The notes under the pieces: generated by a model
Database searches by the model: none
Told to the model about the DNA's origin: nothing
The model's input: the letters and a program-made list of their open reading frames with translations, nothing else
Program-made: the position numbers and the translations under genes
Assembly: GCA_022113835.1 (NCBI GenBank)
Contig: JAILWY010000005.1
Location: forward strand, 2,188,501-2,252,500
Source: Atopsyche davidsoni
Lineage: Eukaryota; Arthropoda; Insecta; Trichoptera; Hydrobiosidae
DNA: 64,000 nt
Reading direction: 5' to 3'
Part shown: piece by piece, positions 33,926 through 45,839 of the stretch
Position numbering within the stretch: the stretch's first letter is position 1
Layout: every line of letters starts with the position of its first letter

Positions 33926-34634
33926 AAACTCAAAGTGAAGACAGAAAACAAAGTTACTTTTATCATTATGATATATGAATAAACTCTTACTATTTGATTT
34001 ATTATTTTTTTGGACTTTAGCCATTGTGGCATCAGGCAAGCATGGGAGACAGTCCGGGGAGCTGAGCGGTCCTGGGCTGGTGTCGCGGTCGGCAGCCGAC
34101 ATTTGGCACGTCATCCGTCTCAGCAGTCGGGGAAGCGCAACAACTGTCGTGTCATTCATAAGTCCCTTTTAAAACGGACAATAGTAGGGTGACCACATTG
34201 TTATTTTTAAACGATTTTTTTTTACTTCTAAAAACTCTCTATTTTATTACTCTTATTTAGGTATACTTTACACACGACAATGTATAAAATATGAGTATGT
34301 TCAAATATACAGGGTGCGCCATCTTTCATGTCGGTATGTAAACATTGAATAATTTTTTTTTGATTTGGGTAAACATTTTTTGAAACGGTAATTCAGTACA
34401 ATTTTAACTGTGAATCGCATTTTTATGATTATTGAAGACGAGTACATAAAATTATTTTTTTAACAGCTTTTAAATTAGTTATATACTAGAACATGTACTT
34501 TTTGGACATAATCTTTCGTTTACATTAGTATATAGTATTTTTTGATGATTTGGTTTCTTGAGTGATAACGCTGCTTGGATTTTTCAGGAGTTTTTTTGTG
34601 TATTCTGTTCTGCCTTACGACCACATTATATTAA

Positions 34635-34740
34635 TCCAACACTCTTCTTCTTTATCAAATGCCTGACATTCAGAGGAGATAGGCGACCATTTCACTGAGC
34701 ATATACTCATGCTGAACCAGTGTTCATGGTTTTCTAAGGG
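34635..34740 (-). repeat. Family F dispersed repeat, copy 2
   Basis: The reverse complement contains ACACTGGTTCAGCATGAGTA, TATGCTCAGT, CTCCTCTGAA and TTTGATAAAGAAGAAGA in the same order as 24648-24730. Confidence 0.6.
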
Positions 34741-34974
34741 GAAAATAGTGTAGTGTGTCCCCGGGTCCTTCTACACCGCAGTTTTATATTAAATACTGCT
34801 GCCCGATGGCATTATTAAAAATCCTTTCCTTAAAAAGGTCTGGTGCTTAGATCTGATCTCCTTCTGCAGCAAGCTACAAAAAAACAATAACAGAAACCCC
34901 CTACGTACATTCAGAGCACATCCCTCCACAACCGTGCCTAGTCCACTACTCCATTACCGATCCTTTACACACGC

Positions 34975-35247
34975 TCAGGATACAGAATGGCAGCCATATA
35001 CAAGCAACAGAATGGAGAGAGCGAGGAGGCACAACATCCAACACTCAAGCTGAGTTACAGAAAATGAGTTACAACCTAAAGTCACAAAATTAAATAGTTT
35101 TACTGGGCTGATTGTATCATCCCACAATTTAAACGACTTTTTAAACACGCAGTTTGGGTTTGAATAATCGATTATTGGCACGTCAATCGGGGTGTTTTTA
35201 CCCAAAGCCTCCCACTGTGCTCGCCGTCTTAGATAGACATCTCCCAA
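34975..35247 (-). other. Open frame of 90 codons, unassigned
   Basis: The frame has protein-like, mixed composition (GDVYLRRRAQWEALGKN, then DVPIIDYSNPNCVFKKSF) and ends with a hydrophobic stretch LECWMLCLLALSILLLVYG. It opens at a TTG rather than an ATG, so it is more likely a piece of an exon or transposon protein than a complete gene. No clear splice sites frame it. I do not recognise the family. The adjacent 35250-35335 is GC-richer. Confidence 0.25.
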
Positions 35248-35339
35248 CGTTGCGGTCGGGGATCGGATGAACCGACCTCTTCAAGGGAGCTGAAAGGACG
35301 CCGTCACTCTCCCTAGACTGCCGCGTCATCCGAATAAAA

Positions 35340-38050
35340 ATTATTCCTATCGAGATTGTTGATGCTTCTACAAATTATATTTGTTTACCTGGGTAAATAT
35401 TTTTTGTGCGTTTTTTGTATTATTGTTTAAAAGCTTTGCTCCAAATCTATTTAAAAAAATTTACACAGAAAATAAATTACACGTATTTCATTTTTGTTGA
35501 TAGTCGAAGTGATTTGATTTATTTATTAATGAAGTATGAACAATAGCTATTTACGTTATCTTAATCGTATTATTTGATTTTGTGTCAAAGTTTTTTTAAA
35601 TAAAAAATATCACTTAAATTAGTAAAATTAAAAAAAAAATTGTGAGCATCAGCAATCAACATTCTTCTTGAATTTTTGTGGAAAAATTTAGAACGCTAAA
35701 AGCCATAACTTAAAATATGAACTCCTTCTGGTGATTTCCAGAGAATATTCTAGAATCCTTGCGTGACAGCCGCCGACATCCTCATTGATATTTCTGCTGA
35801 CATCACGATTGCTGGAAGATCACTTCTTCTGGGTTTTACATTTGCCTCCATAAGAGCCCTCGGGGAAGAAGTCAGATTAATTTTTTTATGCTTTCTAAGC
35901 TTTCGGGTTTATAGAGAATTTCTAAATAATAGATCATCCATCTATTGAATATATATTGAGAGCTTTTTTCTACTTTCATAGTTTTGGTTTGAATATTCTT
36001 GAAAGATATGGATCTATGCCACAGTATGATACACGCGTGAACTTGTATTTAATATGTATTGAATATTGAATAACTATTTGCAATAGCACGAGCAAGTTTT
36101 ACTATTACAGAGTTATACAAAAGCAGTATTTAATATTAACGATATATTTAAACACCCTACATACTATATAACCAACCGGTAATAAATCAATTTCAACTTC
36201 TTATTTGGATAGTTTTATTAATACAAGTTTTGTTTCAGAACAAGTGCAGTATTGGCCTACTTCAGATTGCAGCGTGTGTAGGCAGCTTTAATAGAAATCG
36301 TCTACGGTAGGTTAGGTTAGTCTGATAAACGATCGCTTTGATCAAACCGCTCAATTTGCCTGTTAATATAACCCGTTTATATCAGTCTACCTTGCGGCCA
36401 GCCTCCAGACCCTGTCGAGGACGCCTGGATCCACCCAGGTGATCAAGTGCAGGGCGTCTGGTCGTCGCAAATGAGGCGTCCCTAATTACCCAGGGCTAAG
36501 GGACACGCGGCGTTGGATCTTCGTCGAGCTTCGTAAATCACTCTCAAATTACTGCAAGCTGGATACAAACGCGCGGAGACTACAATGTACGCAGGAAGAC
36601 ACTGTATTAAAAGAAATCCAAAAGCAAACCTTGCATAAGGGTGTAAATATAGTCAAACCTCGAATTTTGAGAGTTCAGCAAGATTTGCTATACGATTGAC
36701 GTCTCGCAATACAAGCAATATTGATAAAACTGTGAATAAGGTCACCAATAGAACTTTCAATTCCACTTAAAGAAAACTACGAGTCGTGAACACGGGACGC
36801 CATTTCCGATGAAATTGTGTCCTTGGGGAATACCATGGGACTGGCGGTGAATGAAAGCTTTGGAGCTTATCGTGAAGTTATTCATTCAGTATAATTGAGG
36901 AATTATTTTACTATAGGTTTGAATTTTTTTAAGAATCCTCTTTAAGAACATCACACCACACGTAGAACTGTGCGTAAATATGATGAATGAAATAATGATC
37001 TATGCTTTTAAATATAGCAAAAATAAGCAATAAATAATGCGTGGGTTTGCGTAATATATGACGTCATTAAATTCTGGGAAATTTCACTATTACGGTGACG
37101 TTTACTTTCGGCTCGGGCAGGTGAGTAAATCAATAGAAACACTACGGCATTTTACAAACCGGGGTTCAGTTTCTGTATTGATTCAAAATTTACGCTTGGT
37201 TAATACGACAGTAAACTCCCCTAGGCATTTGCATATGACCGAGGGTCTACATATCGCGTAAAAGCAGACGCATATAATATTGACAAAATCAAGGTAGATA
37301 GTGGATAGCACGGCGCTGGCAATAAAAATTGAACATTGGTTCAGGCCGTATCACTCGCAGACCGCTGATAAGGTTCTGTCTCGATATTGGTTCAGGCATC
37401 CTAAGTAAACACCCTGGATACATATGGCACTGTTCCGGGATGTTTAATTTATCGGTTATAGAATAGGTTGTATCATTTTTAGAGTAGGAGTGAATGCTGA
37501 CATACTCAGAAAATTACATTTTTGATATTATAAAAATAGTTTACAGTAGATACATACGAATTTTTATATAGTTCATAAATATGCATATATATGTGTAGCA
37601 TAATCTCAAGATCAAAACATGAAGATTCGTGAAGATGTAATCATATAGAAATTGTATGCACTTAAAAGCTATCAAATAGACAACAAAACTTTTTTTTATT
37701 TTATAAACTTGTTAAAACAAACATTATTTTAACAACCTAAGTGTAATTAGGTTATAAAATATTTTAACCCAAAATTCAATATTTTTTGTAGTACTTTGAA
37801 AACAAGGATAAAATACTATGTGGCACTGTTTGTTTAAAAAGTATTAATTTTTTTATTTAATTCACAGTTAATAACTCATGAACAGTATAAAAAAAAACTC
37901 CATAAACTTTTTATCTGTACAAAAACATTCGTATAACAAATAAAATAATATCTCCAGCGATCGATGCTTGGCTAAAACGGTACTTTAGGACACGTGTCAG
38001 CTAACTCCTCGAGCACCTTCTCGTTAATTTACGCCACCCCGGTCCTGTTT
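35340..38050. other. Gene-free interval with remnants
   Basis: No gene supported. Contains a family C right-end fragment (36263-36292), a short TTAGG-like stretch (36307-36319), a GC-rich patch (36360-36560) and two similar phrases TTGGTTCAGGC at 37335-37346 and 37388-37399. Confidence 0.4.
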
Positions 38051-38064
38051 ATACAGCCTCCGAT

Positions 38065-38142
38065 ATCATCCCTTACCCGGAATCGATCCCGGGATAAGCC
38101 AGTCTCCAGCTCACGCTCTGACCGATTAACTCTCGGCTGTTG
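38065..38142 (-). repeat. tRNA-like (SINE-type) sequence with perfect T-stem
   Basis: On the minus strand GAGAGTTAATCGGTCAGAGC (A-box region) is followed by CCCGGGATCGATTCCGGG, in which CCCGG pairs with CCGGG around GATCGATT. The acceptor strands do not match, so it is not a functional tRNA; a SINE head is likely. Confidence 0.5.
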
Positions 38143-38149
38143 ACACAGT

Positions 38150-40250
38150 GCTAGATATACGTGGAAGGGCCGGTTATAGGTCTAAAGATAATATTGTTCT
38201 ACAGATGCCTAATTGATTGTTATTCTCAAATTAATGACTAGTTCTGAGGATGAGCATATGAATACGAAATTAGAGGAAGAATAAATTTATGTACTCTGCC
38301 CAAATCGCAAAACAATAATCATTCATTTCAAATTTCTTGTCATCTTCAATGCCCTCAAGGCATCGAGGATATTATTTTAATATCAATATTCTAAAATGGG
38401 ATTCAATTTATATATTATTTCACTAATTAACGCATAGGTTCATTCTACTTATAATATAGGGGTTTGTTATTTTAGCTATTTAAGTACAGATAATTATATC
38501 ACGTAACCTCCGTTGTTTAAATAAAGCCCTTTATATATATGTATACCACAAACAACGGTATAGGCTTATGTTGTTTCGTGTCTTAGTTTCGATATGCAAA
38601 ATGACTATATGGCAGACTTTTATAACCACCTAGGGTGCAATAATATTATTACTTTTTAATATTATATTTACCACGAGACAAGAGAATGATTCTACAAGCC
38701 CTGAAATCTGTGGTGGCCGGCAAAGTTAAAAGTGCTTAGGGGGCCGTATTTTCTAAGGTCATAGTATAAATATTAAATTGAAGTTGATAAGATTACAATT
38801 AGATCATCTAATTTACAAAAATAAATAATGTTTCCGGGCTTAAAAATACAGAAATTGTATTAATTTATTGACGAATTGAGTGAAGTGCATATTAAATACA
38901 TAAAAATAAAATACTAGTAATAATATTTTTATTCGTATAAAAACATAGCGAAATTGGCTTCGCTATCCATTTTTGTAAATATTGAATGCCATTTATGAAA
39001 AACTTTCAACTAAATTACCCTTTGCGCTAGAAAGAGTATAAATAATTTATTGAATTTTCTCTAGAAACAAAACAGAATATTTGTATGTGTTTTCGACTGC
39101 GACTTTTGGTAAAAAAAAAACCTTCATATTTTATTCATATAAAAACATTTTTTTATTCCTCTTCGTCTAGTTTTACGATAATTAATTTTCTAGGAACACA
39201 GATCTTTTGATTTCTGTATTCGGTAAAAATAAAAACAATCACTAATATGAAGTAGCAATAAAATATTGACATATCATAAACGAAGGGGACATCCGCCTAA
39301 TATGGTTGGCACTGGTAATATATTTATATTTTTTTTATACTAATATGTGTATGTGAATGTGAATCAAAAACATTGCTGATATTATACCAAATTATCGGAC
39401 AAAACAACACAGGTTTGAAATGAATTCAAAAACTCTAACTCAGCATTTAAGCACATTGTCCAATTTGTCTCTCTCCCCTCTATCCAGCACATTGAGACAT
39501 GAAGAGCAAATAATTTATTATTTTATTTAAGCGAATTATTTTCAGGAAAACAAATATGTGCATATATGAATACAGTGAATGTGGCATTAAAGGCGACCCA
39601 CGCTGAAAGGAGGGCGCCTTAGTCCTGAAGGACGCGGACGAGCAACCAACTCACAATCTGAATTTTATTACGTAATAAATATACAGAAGAAGTAATCTCA
39701 AAGTCATATCATGTTAATAGTCGAAACTAGATTTATTCCGTGATTATTCTTTATGGCCATAGTTTCATTTCATTTTACTGCGGCATATTTTTGTACGGTG
39801 TTTTTATACGCTTTCTTAAAACAATTTCACGCTTTTCGCTACTTGACATGATATTTTCGATACGATATATTTTTAATAAAAAACACTACAATTTGCCCAA
39901 ACAACAATAAAATATACATCTTACTTAGATTGAAAGCGAGTGTATTTTTTTCCCTCAGTAAACCCTTGATACATTTATTACTTTTTATGTTTATTATCTG
40001 TATAAGTTAAAACATACTCGTTAAAAACTACAAAGAAAATATAAATAAATTCATGAATACTATTTGTAAATTCAAGTATGTATTTATTATTTTTATATAT
40101 ATTTTTTAATGTCGTACTTGTGTTAAGACCTTTACTTGGCAAACTATAATTATTGATTTATTGTATGTATATTGAATTCATGATAAATTTATAATACTTG
40201 AAAAGTCTTGAGAAGCGATCACAATCTCCTAGCCATTTGGTATCTCACTT
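38150..40250. other. Gene-free AT-rich interval
   Basis: No gene, RNA or clear repeat recognised. Confidence 0.5.
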
Positions 40251-40260
40251 TTTTCATACA

Positions 40261-40442
40261 GAAATTTAATATTTTTGACAGAGTGTACTTGGTGGAATTC
40301 CATTTCAATATTTTTTTTAAATAAAATACAGTGTGAAATCTCTGTTTGATAATGTAAACGTGAAGATTGGCGAAACCGGTCACAAATAAAAAAACGAACA
40401 TGTGGAAAATCACTCAAGTATTTTATTCAAAAAAATATTTTA
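40261..40442 (+). repeat. Family A foldback repeat, copy 3
   Basis: Leader at 40261-40310 (ATTTTTGACAGAGTGTACTT, GGTGGAATTCC), short left arm AAATAAAATAC, core at 40345-40381 (TTGATAA, decayed stem GTAAAC/ATTGGC, GAA, ACCGGT, C), then the long right arm TGTGGAAAATCACTCAAGTA to ATTCAAAAA. Core and leader have the same relative orientation as in copy 1. Confidence 0.75.
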
Positions 40443-40610
40443 CATACAGCATAAAAAATGCAATGTTAGTTCAACCAAAACATCCGAATTTTTTTTCATT
40501 ATGGCATAATATCGTTCTGTCAAATAAAATGAGACCAATCCCACAAAAATGACAATCGCTTCATAGTATAAAATTTCACGCAATTTGGGAATTGAAACAT
40601 TTCCATTGTG

Positions 40611-40693
40611 GGATTTGCACAGTGGCCGATGGCACGCCCCTGGGTTCGATTTCATTCTGCAACCCCCGGCCAGGTGTCCGGGGGTTGCAGAAT
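40611..40693 (+). repeat. tRNA-like promoter followed by perfect 16-bp hairpin
   Basis: TTTGCACAGTGG fits an A box and TGGGTTCGATTTC a B box at tRNA spacing. Immediately after is a perfect hairpin: ATTCTGCAACCCCCGG (40654-40669), an 8-base loop, and its complement (40678-40693). Probably a SINE head with an unusual stem-loop, or a tRNA-derived small RNA locus. Confidence 0.45.
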
Positions 40694-41119
40694 CACCGGA
40701 TGTTCGGACAAAGAAGTCGGAAAAGATCTTCCCACTTCCTCTGCGGTCCCGGCGAGACGTTACCTTTGATATGTTTTTTTTGTTTGCGCAATAGGCTTTA
40801 TTGTAGAAAAATAGGGCGAGTAGGTTCTATTGTAGATTGTATCTGCATATATATCGAAAATATTGATTTCGATTTGTATACCACGCAGATTATCATAGTA
40901 TTATAGTCCACGAAAGACTGAGTCGATTTATAATATTAACATCAAATATGTTTAATGACTACATACAATCATTTTTACTTGTGAGCGTTTAAGCCTCTTA
41001 AGTCCCAAAAAGCCATGATATAATATATATCAATCAAATCAATAATTTTTATAAAATTAATATAACTTGTTTTCACTGCACCCAACTGCGTAACATGGAA
41101 AAAAAATTACTTAAAGATA

Positions 41120-41182
41120 TGCTCTAGTTGGATTCAAACTGAATTGTATAAGATTGTTAACCACTAGACCGTTTCGTTTGTA
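41120..41182 (-). repeat. tRNA-like (SINE-type) sequence
   Basis: The minus strand reads GGTCTAGTGGTTAACAATCT (good A box, TAGTGGTTA) and CAGTTTGAATCCAACTAG (B box with one change). The space between them is too short for a full anticodon arm, so it is a degenerate tRNA-derived element. Confidence 0.45.
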
Positions 41183-41905
41183 AATGTTTCATATTACGGT
41201 TATCTTATTTTAACACGTGCTTTGTTACATTTTTTTACAGTCAAGCGTTTTCAGAAGTCTTCTTTTATCGGATTTCACAATAATTTGCTGTATCGACCGC
41301 CATGGGGAGAGACCTTACCAATGCCTTAGTTTAGTTGCTTATCTGACAGATTTACAACATCTAAGCTAACAGTAATAAATAAGGCAATAAAGTACCAAAA
41401 CCACTCCCAGCCAGCATAATGTATCTTACTGATACACAGATTAACGGACGCGTGTAGATAACTTAGGCTATTTTTGTTATTTATAGAAAATCATATGTTC
41501 GACTGATTTAATGCAATCCTTGAATATATCGCAAAATAAAGAGAAATATTAAAAACACTAAATATTTCTACTATCATTAATGTACACTTAAAATATTTAT
41601 TGCAGTTTTAAGACTTTATGATTAGAAAAAGTTAAAAAAAACAAAAACTAAAAAGACAAAGTTCTCATGACTTATTTTGTCTATTTATCTCTTATTAATA
41701 TATTACTTATATGGAGATTCATTTTTTGATATTCTATGATCTGCGTATCTTCTTCTTCTGGTTCATTTTTCCAAAATATAAACAAAGCGTTCCTGCTGCT
41801 AATGATGTTTTAAATCATCACAACCTTATGATAATTATCTTTATTATACGTTTTTGTGGTTTTGCCTAAGTAAACTACCCAAAAAAGAAAAACCCTACGA
41901 ACCAG

Positions 41906-41952
41906 TTACCGCTCGGTTGTCAGTTGTGTCGCAGCGCGTGTAGCCGGATTAG
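41906..41952 (-). repeat. Family C element, end fragment
   Basis: CGGTTGTCAGTTGTGTCGCA then GCGCGTGTAGCCGGATT matches the right terminal repeat of the complete family C copy at 26424-26579, also in its orientation as a left end when reversed. Confidence 0.5.
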
Positions 41953-41959
41953 ATATTAA

Positions 41960-44900
41960 TTTAAAACATTACAATTATAAATTAAGATTATATTAATATA
42001 ATAAGGTCAGGTTCAAGGTCTCCGTGAACGTGAAACGACACTAAAAATTTTGTTGAGAGTAAATATTGAATGATGTGGAGACAGTAAACAATGTGATATC
42101 ATGGGGAGATAGCACGAAGGACTGAGGAGATAAAAAGAAACATTAGACATTATATTGGTCTAAAAATATTATCAAAGCTATATACTTGGATCCCAAAAAT
42201 CACATTAAATCACATAAACTGTGATGTAGTTTTTACTTCAGGAAATAAATATATAAAACAAATATAGTCAATTCAAAAATATTATTAGCAATAAAAATTC
42301 GTTTCATTTTAAATTATTTTTTTTTACAAAAAATATTGAGTATATTCATAAAAAAATATTTATTGATTTGTCATTAACTATTAAATAAACAGTTCAAGTG
42401 TTTTTTTTAAATAAATTCTGGGATAAGCAGAAAAGAACTCAACTGGTTAACTTGTTTTTTAAAATTGTTCACGATCGTAGTTAAAGTATTGTAATTTCCC
42501 AATAATGGTTAACTTTTAATTTTAAAAGTACCATGTTTCTGGTATTAATTCTTGTTTAAAGACAAGTATTCAGACATTACTTATTGTTTTTTTTTTAATA
42601 TCAACATTGTATAAGCAGCAAAAGTATGCTTGACAAATAGTTCAGTATAATTAATGATTTACGCACTTTCAGTTATAAATACTGTATTATTTAAAATATA
42701 TTTTGCAATATTTGCAATTGTTATTGCAGCTGTACTTTAATCATAAATTACCATAAAAAAATATGTATAATTAACGGTCATATTAATCAAATATAAATAA
42801 ATTTCATGTATGGTATAACAAACAATATAATTGTTATAACAAATTATTTATACTGTCATTAAAACATTAATTATACTCATTATAAATATGAAATTCACTT
42901 TCAATATAAGGTGTTATTAAATTTTACACTTTAGTAGACATTTAACATTCCTACCAGATGTGTCAAGTTGGACTACCCAGTTTACAACTGGAAGTATGAG
43001 CAATAACTTTGCATTTCAGACTGAAAATGACGTGCATTGTTCTTGAGTCATAGATCTTTTATCACAAGATAAGTATCAATCCTTATTAAAATAATAATAA
43101 CATGACACCTGAAGTAGAGTTTAATACAACCTAGAAAACTGATTCATTTGAATTTTACTCGTGGTTATTTATCTGTTGAAGATATTGGATTTTATCTTTC
43201 ATTATATACCTCAACATTTTTTAGAAAATATTATGCTAATATAATTGTGACAACTTTATATTTCTATAATTCTACACTAATAAAATATGAATAAATCATG
43301 AAAACAATAAAGCTCCCCTATAAATGAATTGAACTCAAAAAATATTTAAAAAATTGTAATGGGCAAATACAACAATACATAATAACGGTTGTGTGTTATG
43401 ATATTCTATGCATTCCTTAAATAAAAAAAGTTTACAGGTTTTTCAGCTGATTTGTATGAGTTTTCTTTTTGAGGTGTTAATTAATTATCGCAGTCAAAAA
43501 ATCACATCAAATATAGCAGAATTATGATTTGTTCTGAAAAATATATAATAATAGTGTGAAAAATGAAAAGCCTCTTTTTTAACTTGATAAGACGTATTTC
43601 TCGAAGTCTTATCTGTTTACACAAGTTCTTAGAATATGATTCTGATTAGAATCTATTATATACTATTTAAGGTACAGCATATTTTTGTTCCAACCATAGT
43701 GTGTTAAGATCTTTACATATTTCACTGCTTTACCTACGGCTTGGCAAATTTCCTAAAGAGCACTTTGGCAGTTCTGTGAAAAACAAAGCTAAGTGTCTTA
43801 AGAGTAAAATCAATAATTGTATATATCACACAAAATACATTTTACATCCGTAGTGCAAATATTCTAAAAACCTTTGCGTTTAAGCACGGTTGATTATATC
43901 CATAAAGGTATTGGTATATTGTAAAAAATCATATTGTTTTTAATTTTTATTTGTCTCTGCTTTGCATACAATGAAAGTGATTTTTGAGGTCTCAAAATTT
44001 GAACATCGTAAATACTAATCTTTTCAGAAAATGTTAATATTTTCAGCTTAAATTACCTAAAACATTTATTGAATTTATATTTGGTTGCCCAAGTATTCAT
44101 TGTTTTCAGTTCAGTTTTTTTATAAACAATTTTTATGAATTATTTATGCTAATTTGGTTGTTGTTTTATTTTATCTAATCCTATTTTATGATTATTATGA
44201 TCTAGATTTGATATTTATTCCGATCAACGACTTAAGGGTTGATATTTAATAACCTCCATGTAATTTTAATTGAACATTAAACGATGGCAGGGGTAGGTCG
44301 TTGGACGTTGAATAGCCCATATTTGGAGAATCTTGGTTATCTGTTTATGGCATGCCTTTAAACTTCAATAAACGTTTTATAACCACATTATTAAATTAAC
44401 AATTTCTGAAAATTATTACCTGTTATAATACCCATACAAAAATAAGGATTACAATTTTATAACACTCGAAAATTGTGTAGTATTTGTATTTTCTAAATAA
44501 TAACAAGATTTAGAAAATATTTTTATTCAAAACACCGAACTGTATGCCCAATTTCAAAAACCTTTTCATTTTAAAAACACATAACTGATAAATATATAAT
44601 AAAAGCATGCTGTGTTTCAGTTTGCAATAATTTGTAGTAAAATATAAAGATCTCATTATTGTCTGTATAAGACATGACGTAATTTAAAAATTCTTTTAGA
44701 GAAATTCTCAATTATTTTTATTTAAATAAATAGATGTTTATTACCCAATTCAAGCATACCGATTGAACGAGAATTTATTTATGAAAAGACCTCTTGTTCG
44801 GTTGAACAGTTGCAGCATTCAGAATCGAATAAATAATTCCGATTATATCTCTGATCCGAATAGCGTTAGCACTCGTATTGAGTCACAGGCCTTTGAATCA

Positions 44901-45170
44901 GGCGCTTGGATAAATCGATTCATTCGCCAATCGCTGCAATTATTTTCGATGTCTGTCACAGGGAAACATTCTGCTCGATTACTGATTTTTTATTTAAAAA
45001 AAAAAAAAACACCTGATGATAGATATTGGGAGGTGAGGTATTTAAAATAAATTCGGTGAGCAAAAAATATAGAGTTTGTACAAAATGCGAACTTGCGATT
45101 TGGTTATCAGTTGTGTTGCAGATTAGTTTATCACACCAGTCAAAAGCCATATTACAAAAAAACTATTATT
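41960..45170. other. Gene-free, very AT-rich interval
   Basis: No gene supported; only short frames. A family C end fragment (TTGGTTATCAGTTGTGTTGC) is at 45100-45119. Confidence 0.5.
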
Positions 45171-45240
45171 TTATGTAATTATAATTATAAAAAGTAACTT
45201 CGTATTTTTGTCTTCACTTTTGAGTTTATTGAAATTATTT

Positions 45241-45283
45241 GCATAACTAGTTTCGACCCAATGAACGGGTCATCATCAGATGC
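45241..45283 (-). ncRNA. Hammerhead-like ribozyme, intact core and stem II
   Basis: Minus strand: GCAT (45283-45280), CTGATGA (45279-45273), T, GACCC/GGGTC stem II (five pairs, 7-base loop), GAA, ACTAGT (45251-45246), T45245, ATGC (45244-45241) pairing with GCAT. The triplet is GUU, permitted by the NUH rule though usually slower than GUC. Confidence 0.45.
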
Positions 45284-45687
45284 ATGACTAAACTAGCAAA
45301 ATATAGAAATAACATATGCTTAAATACAACTAACAGGATACTGGTAACAATAAAAATTTTGACAAAATTAAATGAGGGTTATACAATTAGTTAAGTTTAT
45401 GGACTAAAAAGTTTTTTTTTGTTTATCATTTATCATATATTTTATCATTTTATTTATTTACTTCTATTATTATTATTATTTTATCAATATTGTTATTATT
45501 ATATTATTTTAATTATTACTCTTTATTATTATTTTTATTTAAATGATAAACACAAAAAAAAAATTTAGTCCATAAACTTAACTAATTGTATAACCCTCAT
45601 CTAATTTTGTCAAAAATTTATTGTTACCAGTATCCTGTTAGTTGTATTTTAGCATATTTTATTTCTATATTTTGCTAGTTTAGTCAT

Positions 45688-45729
45688 GCATCTGATGATG
45701 ACCCGGTCATTGGGTCGAAACTAGTTATG
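45688..45729 (+). ncRNA. Hammerhead-like ribozyme, intact core and stem II
   Basis: GCAT (45688-45691), CTGATGA (45692-45698), T, GACCC/GGGTC stem II (45700-45704 with 45712-45716), GAA (45717-45719), ACTAGT (45720-45725), T45726, ATG (45727-45729). It mirrors the copy at 45241-45283 on the other arm, differing mainly in the stem II loop. Confidence 0.45.
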
Positions 45730-45839
45730 AAAATAATTTCAATAAACTCAAAAGTGAAGACAAAAATACAAAGTTACTTTTTATAATTATAATTTTATTA
45801 ATGGATCTTCACCATTCAAATACCTTGTCCCTCAACAAG

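Larger units (their letters stand above)
33715..33974. mobile_element. Family B foldback element with two hammerhead-like cores
   Basis: A one-sided leader at 33715-33746 (ACCTTGTCATTCGATTGGTG, AAGATCCATTA) is followed by inverted arms at about 33746-33859 and 33871-33974 around a short AT centre. Each arm has GATAAAAGTAACTTTGT, then a GTCTTCAC block, then a ribozyme-like core facing the centre. The leader is homologous, reversed, to the outside right flank of 45177-45835, so the two copies share a unilateral-leader architecture. No coding capacity. Confidence 0.75.
45177..45835. mobile_element. Family B long foldback element with inverted hammerhead-like cores
   Basis: Inverted arms of about 255 bases (45177-45431 and 45541-45794) are nearly identical and surround a 110-base AT-rich centre with ATT repeats. 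Each arm carries, from outside inward, ATAATTATAAAAAGTAACTT, a GTCTTCACTTTTGAG block and a ribozyme-like core. A one-sided leader lies at 45795-45835 (ATGGATCTTCACCATTCAAA, TACCTTGT), homologous to the left leader of the copy at 33715. The arms' near identity suggests recent origin or gene conversion. No coding capacity. Confidence 0.85.

Noticed and set aside
34305..34330. ACAGGGTGCGCCATC as a transposon terminus
   Set aside because: It resembles ends seen in several insect elements, but no matching opposite end or duplicate was found in the window.
24803..36319. Interstitial telomere array
   Set aside because: Only two or three imperfect TTAGG-type units at each site; chance or transposon origin is sufficient.
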